A DNA stretch of 64,000 nt from Flavobacteriaceae bacterium (GCA_031277535.1 JAITMD010000006.1:493843-557842); one strand, 5' to 3'; shown: positions 19,431-29,145, numbered from the stretch's first letter. A program made the numbers and translations. The notes: a model not told the origin generated them from the letters alone.

Positions 19431-21329
19431 CTAATACGGTTTTTCGTCTCTTCCTTCAAAGAAGTTGATAAACGCACGGTTGACAACACGGTTTCCTCCT
19501 TTTGTAGGATATTCTCCTGTGAAATACCAATCTCCAAGATTATTTGGACAAGCAACATGTAAGTTTTCTATCGATTGGAATACAATGCGAATTTCTGACT
19601 TAATGTTTTCTTCTGTTACCATTGTTGCTATTTTCGCAGAAATTTCTTCATCTGTAAATGGCGCGTAGATTTCTTTCACGTAGTTGATTACGTCCTCGTC
19701 TTTAAGCGTTTCTTGCGCTTTTGACTTTTTGTAAACTTCTTCTACCACATGATACATATTGCGCTCTTTTAAAAGCTCAATCGCTGCTTGGAAAGCAATT
19801 AACCCTTCCAATTTCGCCATATCAATACCATAACAGTCTGGATAACGCACTTGTGGTGCAGCCGAAACAACAACAATGCGCTTTGGATTTAGACGATCCA
19901 ACATGCGGATAATACTCTTTTTCAAGGTTGTACCACGCACAATACTGTCGTCAATAATCACTAAGTTGTCTGTTGGTTTTATTACACCGTATGTCACGTC
20001 GTATACGTGAGCTACTAAATCATCACGACTGCTATCGTCTGTGATAAAAGTACGCAACTTAGCATCTTTAATAGCAATCTTTTCTGTGCGCAACTTAACA
20101 GCCAATATCTCTTGTAGTTTCTCTTCTGACAAGCTTTCTTTATTCGCTAAAATATCTGCTATTTTGCGTTGATTAAGATAATCTTGTGCTCCTTCTACCA
20201 TACCAAAAAACGAAGTTTCTGACGTGTTAGGGATGTAAGAGAATACAGAATTGTCTGTATCGTTGTCGATTAATTTTAATATTTCTGGGAAAATTAACTT
20301 TCCTAAATCTTTTCTTTCTTGATAGATTTCTGCATCATTTCCGCGTGAGAAATAAATTCTTTCAAACGAACATGCTTTTAAAGGTAGCGGCTCTAATATT
20401 TGCTCAAAATGCACAGAAGCATCTTTGCGAATAATCATTGCCTGTCCTGGTTTTAACTCTTGAATATCATCAAAAGGAACATTTAAAGCCGTTTGAATAA
20501 CAGGTCTTTCACTTGCCACAACAACAATCTCATCGTTTTCGTAGTAAAACGCTGGACGAATACCTGCTGGATCACGCAATACAAACGCATCTCCGTGTCC
20601 AATCATACCTGCCATAGCAAATCCACCATCCCAGTTTTTAGATGCTCTTTTTAGAATACGCGCCAAATTTAAACGCTCTCCGATAAGTGGAGATGCCGCT
20701 TTTTTAGAGAAACCTTCTCCTTTGATTTGGTAGTATAAATCGTCTATTTCGTCATCCAAAAAGTGACCTATCTTTTCCATTACCGTAACGGTATCCGACA
20801 TTTCTTTTGGGTGCTGTCCTAAGCGAACTAAATCTTCAAACAACTCTTTTGAGTTGGTAAGGTTAAAGTTTCCTGCTACAATTAAGTTGCGGTGTACCCA
20901 GTTGTTTTGACGAATAAAGGGGTGTACATTTTCAATGCTGTTTTTACCAAATGTCCCGTAACGCACGTGTCCCAAAAACACCTCTCCTAAATAAGGTATT
21001 TCGCGTTTTTGCAACTCTACATCGTTTTGGTATGCTGGATTTTCTTCCAACATAGAATTGATACGCTCATTGATTTGAGCAAAGATATCTTGTATCGGTT
21101 GAGATTTATTTGAACGAACACGACTAATGTAACGTTGCCCAGGCTCCATATCTAATTTAATACTTGCCAAACCAGCTCCATCTTGCCCTCTATTGTGTTG
21201 TTTTTCTAACAATAGGTACATCTTTTGGATTGGATAAAATGCCGTTCCATACTTTTCTTTATAAAAAGATAGTGGTTTCTTCAAGCGAAGAAGTGCAATT
21301 CCACATTCGTGTTGTAGTGCGTCACTCAT
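19431..21329 (-). CDS. amidophosphoribosyltransferase-like protein (PurF-like, long form)
   Basis: This 632-residue protein has an N-terminal class II glutamine amidotransferase and a C-terminal phosphoribosyltransferase. The expected nucleophile is Cys9 (propeptide MSDALQHE, then CGIA), with NRGQDGAG near 47 and HVRYGTFG near 118. The PRPP loop is VIIDDSIVRGTT near 455. PurF makes phosphoribosylamine from PRPP and glutamine in purine synthesis. It is over 100 residues longer than classical PurF and differs at the glutamine-site segment (AGNFNLTN in place of HNGNLTN). It may therefore be a paralogue, since flavobacteria often also carry a short PurF. Confidence 0.82.
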   Translation of the reverse strand: MSDALQHECGIALLRLKKPLSFYKEKYGTAFYPIQKMYLLLEKQHNRGQDGAGLASIKLDMEPGQRYISRVRSNKSQPIQDIFAQINERINSMLEENPAYQNDVELQKREIPYLGEVFLGHVRYGTFGKNSIENVHPFIRQNNWVHRNLIVAGNFNLTNSKELFEDLVRLGQHPKEMSDTVTVMEKIGHFLDDEIDDLYYQIKGEGFSKKAASPLIGERLNLARILKRASKNWDGGFAMAGMIGHGDAFVLRDPAGIRPAFYYENDEIVVVASERPVIQTALNVPFDDIQELKPGQAMIIRKDASVHFEQILEPLPLKACSFERIYFSRGNDAEIYQERKDLGKLIFPEILKLIDNDTDNSVFSYIPNTSETSFFGMVEGAQDYLNQRKIADILANKESLSEEKLQEILAVKLRTEKIAIKDAKLRTFITDDSSRDDLVAHVYDVTYGVIKPTDNLVIIDDSIVRGTTLKKSIIRMLDRLNPKRIVVVSAAPQVRYPDCYGIDMAKLEGLIAFQAAIELLKERNMYHVVEEVYKKSKAQETLKDEDVINYVKEIYAPFTDEEISAKIATMVTEENIKSEIRIVFQSIENLHVACPNNLGDWYFTGEYPTKGGNRVVNRAFINFFEGRDEKPY

Positions 21330-21361
21330 AATTTAGTTGTGTGTTGGTGTTTGACTAAGAT

Positions 21362-21386
21362 AAAAAAAAGCCCCATAACGAGGCTT
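21362..21386 (-). terminator. terminator of the PfkB kinase gene
   Basis: On the minus strand AAGCC, a loop of about nine bases and GGCTT are followed by a run of eight T. It separates the PfkB transcript from the PurF-like gene. Confidence 0.65.
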
Positions 21387-21397
21387 ATAATTTGACA

Positions 21398-22327
21398 TTA
21401 TTGTGCTAATTCGATATCGAATTGTGTTAACTGTTTAAATTGTTGTAATCTGCTTTGTACTTCTTGTACATTCAACTGTTCCATTCTTGCTGTTCCAAAT
21501 TTTTCTACACAGAATGAAGCTAAGTTAGACCCATAAATGATCGCTTTCTTCATTTCGCAGAAAGAAATAGAATCGCTTTGTGTTAAATATCCTGCAAACC
21601 CACCTGCAAAAGTATCACCTGCTCCTGTTGGATCAAATACTTCTTTTAAAGGCAAGGCTGGCGCATAAAACATATTTCCGCTTGAGAAAAGCAACGCACC
21701 GTGTTCTCCTTTTTTGATGACAACGTGTGTAGGTCCCATCTCGTGAATTACCTCTGCTGCTTTAACCAATGAATATTCTCCAGATAATTGACGTGCTTCT
21801 TCATCGTTGATTGTAATCACATCAACGCGCTTTAATACCTGCTTTAATTCGTCTAATGCACAATTCATCCAAAAGTTCATGGTATCTAATACAACTAATT
21901 TTGGTTGTTTTTCCAATTGATCTAATACACTCATTTGGATATTTGGATGCAAGTTTCCTAACATCACTACATTGGCATCTTTAAAATTATCAGGTACAAC
22001 TGGGCTGAAGTCTGCCAGTACATTTAACTGTGTATCCAAAGTGTCTCTTGAGTTCAAGTCTGTGTGGTAACGACCGCTCCAGAAAAAGGTTTTACCCCCT
22101 TGGACTACTTCTATACCGTTTGTTTCTATATTTCGATCTTTTAGTAGATCGATGTATGCTTGCGGAAAATCATCTCCTACTACAGAAACAATTGCCGATT
22201 TTACATTAAAGTGTGAGGCAGATAGACCTATATAAGTGGCAGCACCACCTAATACCTTATCTGTCTTGCCCGATGGAGTTTCGATTTCGTCGAACGCAAC
22301 GGTTCCCACTATCAGTAACTTATTCAT
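21398..22327 (-). CDS. PfkB-family sugar or nucleoside kinase
   Basis: This 309-residue ribokinase-superfamily kinase has the substrate-side GGAATYIGLSASH near 28 and the signature DPTGAGDTFAGGFAGYL near 235, whose Asp is the catalytic base. Family substrates include ribose, fructose-6-phosphate and adenosine. The substrate here is not evident, but the PurF-like neighbour makes a nucleoside or ribose-related role plausible. It has its own promoter and terminator. Confidence 0.87.
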   Translation of the reverse strand: MNKLLIVGTVAFDEIETPSGKTDKVLGGAATYIGLSASHFNVKSAIVSVVGDDFPQAYIDLLKDRNIETNGIEVVQGGKTFFWSGRYHTDLNSRDTLDTQLNVLADFSPVVPDNFKDANVVMLGNLHPNIQMSVLDQLEKQPKLVVLDTMNFWMNCALDELKQVLKRVDVITINDEEARQLSGEYSLVKAAEVIHEMGPTHVVIKKGEHGALLFSSGNMFYAPALPLKEVFDPTGAGDTFAGGFAGYLTQSDSISFCEMKKAIIYGSNLASFCVEKFGTARMEQLNVQEVQSRLQQFKQLTQFDIELAQ

Positions 22328-22350
22328 CTTTTTTGCTAAGAAATAAGATG

Positions 22351-22383
22351 CAAATATATATCATTCCCCTTTTTACTACCAAA
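22351..22383 (-). promoter_or_regulatory. promoter of the PfkB kinase gene
   Basis: On the minus strand TTTG (22383-22380), a 21-base spacer and TATATTTG (22358-22351) match the Bacteroidota consensus. The start codon is 24 bases downstream. Confidence 0.75.
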
Positions 22384-22621
22384 TTTAAACACTACAATTA
22401 ACTATTTTACTGCAAACTATTGACGTAACTTCAAGCTATTGACAGCTTTGTATAGTCAATATTTAATAGTCTTTGATGCAATTGCAAAAAAAGTGTGTTT
22501 TCTTGAAATACCTATTTCTTGTTCTTTCTTTTTTTAACGATTGAAAAAAGTTACTGAGTGCATTCTTGTTACAATAACCTTACAAAAGCATTTCGTACAT
22601 TTAAGGTCTTAAAACTTTAGT

Positions 22622-23356
22622 ATGGGCTGGAAGAAACTTCAATCGTTTGGATCTCAAAGAGAGGTTGTTTGTGAAGATGCTTTTTATTTTGTAGAAAACA
22701 AAGGCGTGTGTTACAACTCTTATGTGCTTGCAAAAGCAGATAGAGAAACATTTGAATTTCAACACAACTTTGCCAGAGACAAGAAGTATTGTTATCGCAC
22801 CAATGAAATTTATAGAGGTGCAGACCCTGCTACCTTTGAAGTGCTTAATACGCACTTTGCAAAAGACAAAAACCACATCTATAACTTAGAGGGCATAGAC
22901 AAAAAAGTAGATTACGACACCTTCGAAGTATTGGACTTCGGTATTGCCTTATCTGATGATAGAGAACACAGTAATCCGGCCTCTTATAGCAAGGATAAAA
23001 ATGGGGTCTGGATAATGGAATACTATTCGTACAAACCTACTCTACTGAAGGGAATAGATGCTGAAACTTTTAAAGCATGGAATGCCTCCTATGCTCAAGA
23101 CAACAAATATGTGTTGTGGCATGGAAAAAGATTGAAAAAAGTAAACGTGTTGTCATTTGTTGTATTGGGTAGAAACTACGGAAAAGACAACAAAACCATC
23201 TTCTGTCAAAGTGAACCCTTGCCTATGGCAGACTATCACTCTTTTGAAGTGATAAAAGGTGCTGTGAGCTTAGCAAAAGACAACAATAACTATTACCATT
23301 TTGAAAAAGTAATTACTGAACAGGAGTTTTTAGATTTACTAAAGCACTATGGATAA
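22622..23356 (+). CDS. DKNYY-family protein
   Basis: This 244-residue protein consists of repeated units of about 25-30 residues with the DKxxxY pattern (FARDKKYCY, FAKDKNHIY, YSKDKNGVW, YAQDNKYV, YGKDNKTIF, LAKDNNNYY), each followed by a DxxTFEVL-type segment. This is the DKNYY family (PF13644), of unknown function and thought to form repeat solenoids. No signal peptide or membrane segment is seen. It is monocistronic and converges on rnhA. Confidence 0.8.
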   Translation: MGWKKLQSFGSQREVVCEDAFYFVENKGVCYNSYVLAKADRETFEFQHNFARDKKYCYRTNEIYRGADPATFEVLNTHFAKDKNHIYNLEGIDKKVDYDTFEVLDFGIALSDDREHSNPASYSKDKNGVWIMEYYSYKPTLLKGIDAETFKAWNASYAQDNKYVLWHGKRLKKVNVLSFVVLGRNYGKDNKTIFCQSEPLPMADYHSFEVIKGAVSLAKDNNNYYHFEKVITEQEFLDLLKHYG

Positions 23357-23370
23357 TTCCTTTTATATAT

Positions 23371-23406
23371 AACAATAATGCCCCGCAAAAGCGAGGCATT
23401 ATTGTT
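23371..23406. terminator. bidirectional terminator between DKNYY gene and rnhA
   Basis: A 12-bp stem (AACAATAATGCC with GGCATTATTGTT), an inner CGC/GCG and loop AAAA form a strong hairpin that also overlaps the first base of the rnhA stop codon. Confidence 0.85.
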
Positions 23407-23882
23407 TATGATTCAACGATTGATTCAAAATATTCGTCAATCAATAATTGTTTACCTAAGGCTGCATCTACAGCTAATTTGTCACAACGCTCGTTCATGG
23501 GATGATCGTTATGTCCTTTTACCCATTGAAATTTGACTTGGTGTTTTCGGTAAATACGCAAAAACCTTTGCCACAAATCAGGATTCTTTTTGTCTTTATA
23601 GGCTTTCTTTTCCCAGCCAAACACCCATCCTTTATCGACTGCATCTACCACATATTTAGAATCGGAAACAACTAAAACGCGCATTCCTTCTTTTTTCAAC
23701 ATTTCTAATCCTATGATAACAGCCATTAATTCCATGCGGTTATTTGTAGTTCTGCGAAACCCTTTGGAAGCTTCCTTAAAAATATTGTGACCTGCCCATT
23801 CTAATACTAATCCATAACCTCCAGGCCCTGGATTACCACGAGATGAACCATCTGTATAAAGTATCACGTCAAAATTACCCAT
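23406..23882 (-). CDS. rnhA: ribonuclease HI
   Basis: This 158-residue enzyme cleaves RNA in RNA-DNA hybrids. All catalytic residues are present: Asp in [11 protein letters not shown] near 10, Glu in [10 protein letters not shown] near 50, Asp in [12 protein letters not shown] near 72 and the final Asp in [12 protein letters not shown] near 136. [15 protein letters not shown] is the characteristic C-terminal loop. It lies 11 bases downstream of purN and is probably cotranscribed with it. Confidence 0.95.
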   Translation of the reverse strand: MGNFDVILYTDGSSRGNPGPGGYGLVLEWAGHNIFKEASKGFRRTTNNRMELMAVIIGLEMLKKEGMRVLVVSDSKYVVDAVDKGWVFGWEKKAYKDKKNPDLWQRFLRIYRKHQVKFQWVKGHNDHPMNERCDKLAVDAALGKQLLIDEYFESIVES

Positions 23883-23892
23883 TCTATTTTAT

Positions 23893-24456
23893 TTATTTGT
23901 TCAACAACTCTTCAATCACCACAGGGAAATTGCTGTGTTCCAACACTTGAATAGATTTTGCTACATCAGCAGCTGTATCTGTTGGTTTTACAGGAGTTGT
24001 TGCTTGAAATATAATTGCACCTTCATCATATCTTTCGTTTACATAGTGAATTGTAATTCCTGTTTCTGTCTCTTTATTAGCCACTACAGCTTCGTGCACA
24101 TGATGTCCGTACATTCCTTTACCACCGTATTTTGGCAATAAGGCTGGATGTATATTGATTACTTTGTTTGGATACTGCGCAACTAAGTCTGCTGGAAACA
24201 TCCATAAGAAGCCCGCCAATACAATTAAATCTGGGTTAAACTCCGCTAATTTACTGGCTACCTGACCTTCATTCATCATTTTTCTATCAAAAATCATAAC
24301 CGGTACATTTCTTTTCTCGGCTTTTTCTATTACTTTAGCAGAAGGATTATTAACTAATACAAGGTAATCATTCGCGATTTCCTTATTTTGAAAATAATTG
24401 ATAATATTTTCAACATTAGTACCTGATCCCGAAGCGAATAAAGCTATTTTTCTCAT
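23893..24456 (-). CDS. purN: phosphoribosylglycinamide formyltransferase
   Basis: This 187-residue enzyme transfers the formyl group of 10-formyl-tetrahydrofolate to GAR, the third step of purine synthesis. It shows the N-terminal loop FASGSGTN near 8, LAGFLWMFP near 84, the INIHPALLPKYGGKGMYG segment near 105 (catalytic Asn and His) and HYVNERYDEGAIIFQ near 136 (catalytic Asp). A -7 element (TAATTTTG, 24489-24482) lies just upstream. It heads a two-gene unit with rnhA. Confidence 0.95.
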   Translation of the reverse strand: MRKIALFASGSGTNVENIINYFQNKEIANDYLVLVNNPSAKVIEKAEKRNVPVMIFDRKMMNEGQVASKLAEFNPDLIVLAGFLWMFPADLVAQYPNKVINIHPALLPKYGGKGMYGHHVHEAVVANKETETGITIHYVNERYDEGAIIFQATTPVKPTDTAADVAKSIQVLEHSNFPVVIEELLNK

Positions 24457-24613
24457 AAAAAGTGCTGTAAAAACGAATAAACAAAATTAAAATCAGTACA
24501 AAAAAAAGAATAATAACTGACAATAAACAGAAAAATAGCTATAAGTATTAATTATTTTTATAATTTCGCACCGACAATTAACAAGGAAAATCAGGATTTA
24601 AAATAAAGTTGTT

Positions 24614-24621
24614 TATTTTTG
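24614..24621 (+). promoter_or_regulatory. -7 element of acpP
   Basis: TATTTTTG matches TAnnTTTG, 31 bases before the acpP start. No clear TTTG lies at -33. Confidence 0.55.
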
Positions 24622-24652
24622 CCTACGAAATTAAATTTTAAAATTAAAGATT

Positions 24653-24889
24653 ATGTCAGACATTGCATCAAGAGTAAAAGCGATTATCGTTGACAAATTA
24701 GGAGTTGACGAGAACGAAGTTGTAGCAGAAGCAAGCTTCACTAATGATTTAGGAGCTGATTCTTTAGACACTGTTGAGCTTATCATGGAGTTCGAAAAAG
24801 AATTCGATATTCAAATTCCAGATGATCAAGCAGAAAACATTGCTACAGTTGGTCAAGCTATCTCTTACATCGAAGAAGCTAAAAAATAA
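24653..24889 (+). CDS. acpP: acyl carrier protein
   Basis: This 78-residue acidic carrier holds growing acyl chains on a phosphopantetheine arm attached to Ser in [15 protein letters not shown] (residue about 38). Length and helix pattern match AcpP exactly. It is followed by fabF, the usual arrangement in fatty acid synthesis clusters, with a stem-loop between them that may tune relative expression. Confidence 0.97.
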   Translation: MSDIASRVKAIIVDKLGVDENEVVAEASFTNDLGADSLDTVELIMEFEKEFDIQIPDDQAENIATVGQAISYIEEAKK

Positions 24890-24899
24890 TAACTATGCA

Positions 24900-24935
24900 C
24901 CCACGTGTTAATAGCACGTGGGCGTTATTATTTTC
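24900..24935 (+). terminator. stem-loop between acpP and fabF, possible attenuator
   Basis: An 8-bp stem (CCCACGTG with CACGTGGG), a 7-base loop and CGTTATTATTTTCTTTT follow. It probably terminates part of the acpP transcript, giving more acpP than fabF mRNA. Confidence 0.6.
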
Positions 24936-25084
24936 TTTTAAAGTCAGACAGATACTTAACATTAGGAAAAGGAGAGATTGGAAACAATCTTACACATACA
25001 TCAAACAAACTACCCAATGTTCCTTTTTAATGAAGCGAAGATTGGGATTTTTTTTTAAAAAATACAAACCATAAAATTTACTTT

Positions 25085-26338
25085 ATGAAATTAAAGCGAG
25101 TTGTTGTAACAGGTTTAGGAGCTCTTACCCCAATAGGGAACAATATTCAAGAATATTGGAGTAACCTAATTAATGGAGTGAGCGGAGCTGCACCCATTAC
25201 ATATTTTGACGCGACCAATTTCAAAACTCAATTTGCGTGTGAAGTAAAAAACTTTAACGTAGAAGATTTTATTGAGCGAAAAGAAGCACGTAAAATGGAC
25301 CGTTATGCACAATATGCAATGGTTAGTGCGGATGAGGCGATCAAAGATTCAGGATTAAATTTAGAAACTATTGATTTAGATAGAGCTGGAGTTATTTGGG
25401 GTTCAGGAATTGGAGGTTTAGAAACTTTCCAAAACGAAGTAACAAACTTTGTTGAAGGAAACGGAATACCAAAGTTCAATCCTTTCTTTATCCCTAAAAT
25501 GATTGCGGATCTTGCAGGAGGACATATTTCAATGAAATACGGACTACGTGGACCAAACTTCACTACTGTTTCTGCATGTGCATCATCTACAAATGCCATT
25601 ATTGATGCGTTCAACTACATTCGTTTAGGAATGGCTGATATCTTCGTAACTGGAGGCTCTGAAGCTGCTGTAACGATTGCAGGTATTGGAGGTTTCAACG
25701 CAATGCATGCTTTATCTACAAGAAATGACGATCCAAAAACTGCCTCTCGTCCAATGGACAAAGACAGAGAAGGATTTGTATTAGGAGAAGGAGCTGGAGC
25801 AATTATCTTAGAAGAATATGAGCACGCTATAGCACGTGGAGCAAGAATCTACTGTGAAATAGGCGGTGGAGGTATGTCGGCAGATGCACACCACTTGACT
25901 GCACCACATCCAGAAGGATTAGGAGCAACAAACGTGATGATCAACTGTTTGAAAGATGCAGGATTAGAAGCGAAAGATGTTGATGTATTAAACATGCATG
26001 GTACGTCTACTCCTTTAGGAGATATCGCTGAGTCTAAAGCTATCTTAAACGTATTTGGAGAGCACGCTTATGATATGAACCTGAACTCGACGAAGTCTAT
26101 GACAGGTCACTTGTTAGGAGCTGCTGGTGTAATTGAAGCAATTTCTGTTATCTTATCTATTGAGCACGGAATTGTTCCACCTACAATCAATCACTTCACA
26201 GATGATGAAGCTATTGATTCGAAACTGAACTTTACTTTCAATACTGCTCAGAAAAGAGATGTGAAAGTAGGTATGAGTAACACATTTGGATTTGGAGGAC
26301 ACAACGCTTGTGTTTTAATGAAAAAGATTACGAACTAA
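25085..26338 (+). CDS. fabF: beta-ketoacyl-ACP synthase II
   Basis: This 417-residue condensing enzyme elongates acyl-ACP with malonyl-ACP. The catalytic triad is visible: Cys in VSACASSTNAI near 166, His in MHGTSTPLGD near 306 and His in KSMTGHLLGAAGV near 343, with the terminal NTFGFGGHNACVL. The start ATG at 25085 gives the standard RVVVTGLGALTPIGN N-terminus. The stop lies 8 bases before the rnc start, so the two are cotranscribed. Confidence 0.96.
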   Translation: MKLKRVVVTGLGALTPIGNNIQEYWSNLINGVSGAAPITYFDATNFKTQFACEVKNFNVEDFIERKEARKMDRYAQYAMVSADEAIKDSGLNLETIDLDRAGVIWGSGIGGLETFQNEVTNFVEGNGIPKFNPFFIPKMIADLAGGHISMKYGLRGPNFTTVSACASSTNAIIDAFNYIRLGMADIFVTGGSEAAVTIAGIGGFNAMHALSTRNDDPKTASRPMDKDREGFVLGEGAGAIILEEYEHAIARGARIYCEIGGGGMSADAHHLTAPHPEGLGATNVMINCLKDAGLEAKDVDVLNMHGTSTPLGDIAESKAILNVFGEHAYDMNLNSTKSMTGHLLGAAGVIEAISVILSIEHGIVPPTINHFTDDEAIDSKLNFTFNTAQKRDVKVGMSNTFGFGGHNACVLMKKITN

Positions 26339-26346
26339 GAGGCAAA

Positions 26347-27099
26347 ATGCTTAGTAACATACTTAAAAATATATTTAAAAATTCCCGTCCCTCTACTGAA
26401 GACGGGATTTTTTATCACAAGATATTTCAGATCATAGGCAACAAGCCTATCGATATATCTTTCTATAAGATTGCTTTTACGCATCGATCAATGAATCTAC
26501 TTGATAGTCAAGGAAATCCAATAAACTACGAAAGATTGGAATTTTTGGGCGATGCCATGTTGGGTTCTGTTATCGCATCACATCTATACCATGAGGTTCC
26601 AAGTGGAGACGAAGGATATTTGACAAAGATGCGTTCAAAGATAGTAAGTAGAGAAAACCTCAACACAATAGGCAAAAGCTTGAACTTAATCTTGTTGGTC
26701 GAAAGTAAAATGGGCAACCAACAATTTGGAGAAAACATTCATGGCAACCTATTAGAGGCTTTGATTGGAGCAATATACTTAGACAAAGGATATTCTAATT
26801 GTGAGCACTTTATTCACAATGTGCTTTTGAGCAAGGTAACAGATATACAGAGCTTAGAGACTAAAATTACAAGTTATAAGAGCTTGCTAATTGAATGGTG
26901 TCAAAAAAACAAACACACCTTTAAGTTTGAAGCCTATGAGGATCAAACAGTAGAGGAGTTAAAATATTTTTCTGTAAAGCTGTACATTGACAATAAAGTA
27001 ATTGCAAAAGGACGCGCTACATCTAAAAAGAAGGCGGAAGAAAAGGCTGCACAACGCGGTTATTTTGTGTTGCAGAACCAAATTGAGAATGACGCTTAA
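26347..27099 (+). CDS. rnc: ribonuclease III
   Basis: This protein of about 250 residues cuts double-stranded RNA in rRNA and mRNA processing. The nuclease domain has the signature NYERLEFLGDAMLGSVIA near 60 with catalytic Glu and Asp residues, and GNLLEALIGAIYLDKGY near 130. A C-terminal dsRNA-binding domain ends in GRATSKKKAEEKAAQRGYFVL. The start ATG is 26347, the first Met after the fabF stop; an in-frame ATG at 26308 lies inside fabF and is less likely. Confidence 0.94.
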   Translation: MLSNILKNIFKNSRPSTEDGIFYHKIFQIIGNKPIDISFYKIAFTHRSMNLLDSQGNPINYERLEFLGDAMLGSVIASHLYHEVPSGDEGYLTKMRSKIVSRENLNTIGKSLNLILLVESKMGNQQFGENIHGNLLEALIGAIYLDKGYSNCEHFIHNVLLSKVTDIQSLETKITSYKSLLIEWCQKNKHTFKFEAYEDQTVEELKYFSVKLYIDNKVIAKGRATSKKKAEEKAAQRGYFVLQNQIENDA

Positions 27100-27176
27100 T
27101 TGTTTACAGAACAAATACTTAACAATCTATTAATATAATCATTATTTTTTTACGAGTTACGCCTTATTAAAAATCG

Positions 27177-27184
27177 TATATTTG
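27177..27184 (+). promoter_or_regulatory. -7 element upstream of the IPExxxVDY gene
   Basis: TATATTTG matches TAnnTTTG and lies 24 bases before the GTG start, suggesting a promoter for the IPExxxVDY-pyk pair. Confidence 0.5.
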
Positions 27185-27207
27185 TATCTAATTAAAACTC
27201 TAAGAGG

Positions 27208-27693
27208 GTGGCTGTTATACATCGATTAACTGATTTTGATACAGAGGATTATAAGCTCATTGCTATTCACTCTTCTCGTAAAGAAGACTTCAAGGTCGTA
27301 TATCTAATCAATACCATTTTAGATATTTCATTAGCACGCCAAAACGACGATGTAGAAATTGTTACCGAAGCGGGCGTTGGCTCATTTTCACTTTTTGAAT
27401 TTGAAGACTCTGACCATCACGTTCTATGGAAACTCGTTTCAAACAAGACATTACTACATCAGGAGGGACATTATGGTTCTCCTTTATTTGAGGGAGACCC
27501 CAATGCAACAATCAAACAAGATTATTTATTTCCTGAATTAAAAACAGTAGATTACTTAATAAAAATTGAGGATACGAATGAACAATTTGATATTGGTATA
27601 ATCATTGAGAAGATTAAAGCACAAAAGCTCTTCTCTACGGCTTATGAAGTAGGATTAGAGCGTATCAAAACAAAACAAAACTTAATATTTTAA
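27208..27693 (+). CDS. IPExxxVDY family protein
   Basis: This 161-residue cytoplasmic protein has the family motif, here FPELKTVDYLIKIED, near residue 110. The family is restricted to Bacteroidota and has no known function. Translation appears to begin at a GTG (27208) after AAGAGG, since no suitable ATG is in frame. It lies 4 bases before pyk, so translational coupling is likely, and conservation of this pairing would hint at a link to glycolysis or its regulation. Confidence 0.85.
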   Translation: MAVIHRLTDFDTEDYKLIAIHSSRKEDFKVVYLINTILDISLARQNDDVEIVTEAGVGSFSLFEFEDSDHHVLWKLVSNKTLLHQEGHYGSPLFEGDPNATIKQDYLFPELKTVDYLIKIEDTNEQFDIGIIIEKIKAQKLFSTAYEVGLERIKTKQNLIF

Positions 27694-27697
27694 AAAT

Positions 27698-29128
27698 ATG
27701 ATCGCACAAAAGAAAACAAAAATAGTAGCTACTTTAGGCCCTGCTTCAGGAACAAAAGAGGTACTGCATGAAATGATTAAAGCAGGTGTAAATGTTTTTA
27801 GAATCAACTTTTCGCACGCAGATTACAACGACGTACAACAAAAAATAGATATAATCCGTGAACTTAATCAAGAGTTCGGATATACTACTTCAATCTTAGG
27901 AGACTTACAAGGTCCTAAATTAAGAGTTGGAGTAATGGCAGAGGATGTAATTGTAAATCCTGGAGATACAATTACGTTTTCGACAAAAGAAGAGTTCAAA
28001 GGAGACGCTAACCGCGTTTATATGAACTACAAACAATTTCCTAATGATGTTCAAGCTGGAGAACAAATCTTACTTGACGATGGGAAATTAATCTTTGAAG
28101 TACTTGAGACAAACAAAGTGGATGAAGTTGTAGCTAAAGTTATTCAAGGAGGTCCTTTAAAGTCTAAAAAAGGAGTAAACTTACCAATGACTAAAGTGTC
28201 ATTACCTGCTTTAACAGAGAAAGACATTAAAGATGCTATTTTTGCTTGTAATGCACAAGTTGATTGGATCGCTTTATCATTTGTAAGAACGCCAGAAGAC
28301 TTAATTGACTTACAAAACTTAATCAATGAGCATTCTGAGCATAAAATTCCAATTGTAGCTAAAATCGAAAAACCAGAGGCAGTAAAAAACATCAAAAAGA
28401 TTGTTGCTTACTGTGATGGATTGATGGTTGCTCGTGGAGACTTAGGAGTAGAGATTCCTGCACAAGAAGTACCATTGATTCAAAAAGAGTTAGTGAATAT
28501 TGCTAAAAATGCACGTATCCCTGTAATTATTGCTACTCAGATGATGGAAACAATGATTACAAGTTTAACTCCAACAAGAGCGGAGGTAAATGACGTAGCA
28601 AACTCTGTAATGGATGGTGCTGATGCTGTAATGTTGTCTGGAGAAACTTCTGTAGGTAGCTACCCAGTACAAGTTATTGAAAAAATGACCTCTATTATTC
28701 AAAGTGTAGAAAACTCTCCTTTGATTAAAGTTCCTCAAAGTCCACCTACAATCAAAACAAATAGATATATCACTAAAAATATCTGTTATCACGCTGCATT
28801 AATGGCTAATGACATTGAAGCAAAAGCAATATGTACTTTGACAAACAGTGGATATACAGCATTTCAAATCTCTGCCTGGAGACCTAATAGTAATATCCTT
28901 GTTTTTTCGTCAAATAAACGCATTATAACACAATTAAATCTATTGTGGGGTGTACAAGCATTCTACTATGATAAATATGTGAGCACAGACGAAACAATTG
29001 ACGATATCAACAATATGGTGGTTGAAAAAGGATTTGCTCAATCTGGAGACATGGTAATCAATTTAGCAGCAATGCCAATCGTTGAAAAAGGGATGGTAAA
29101 TACGCTAAGAATTTCTGAAGTTAAATAA
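27698..29128 (+). CDS. pyk: pyruvate kinase
   Basis: This 476-residue enzyme converts PEP and ADP to pyruvate and ATP. Motifs are KIVATLGPAS at the start, NVFRINFSHAD near 32, GDLQGPKLRVG near 70, the active-site signature IPIVAKIEKPEAV (Lys) near 218, and the metal-binding MVARGDLGVEIP near 243. The C-terminal domain is typical. It follows the IPExxxVDY gene by 4 bases and ends at a bidirectional terminator. Confidence 0.96.
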   Translation: MIAQKKTKIVATLGPASGTKEVLHEMIKAGVNVFRINFSHADYNDVQQKIDIIRELNQEFGYTTSILGDLQGPKLRVGVMAEDVIVNPGDTITFSTKEEFKGDANRVYMNYKQFPNDVQAGEQILLDDGKLIFEVLETNKVDEVVAKVIQGGPLKSKKGVNLPMTKVSLPALTEKDIKDAIFACNAQVDWIALSFVRTPEDLIDLQNLINEHSEHKIPIVAKIEKPEAVKNIKKIVAYCDGLMVARGDLGVEIPAQEVPLIQKELVNIAKNARIPVIIATQMMETMITSLTPTRAEVNDVANSVMDGADAVMLSGETSVGSYPVQVIEKMTSIIQSVENSPLIKVPQSPPTIKTNRYITKNICYHAALMANDIEAKAICTLTNSGYTAFQISAWRPNSNILVFSSNKRIITQLNLLWGVQAFYYDKYVSTDETIDDINNMVVEKGFAQSGDMVINLAAMPIVEKGMVNTLRISEVK

Positions 29129-29145
29129 GAAAGAATTCAATAAAT

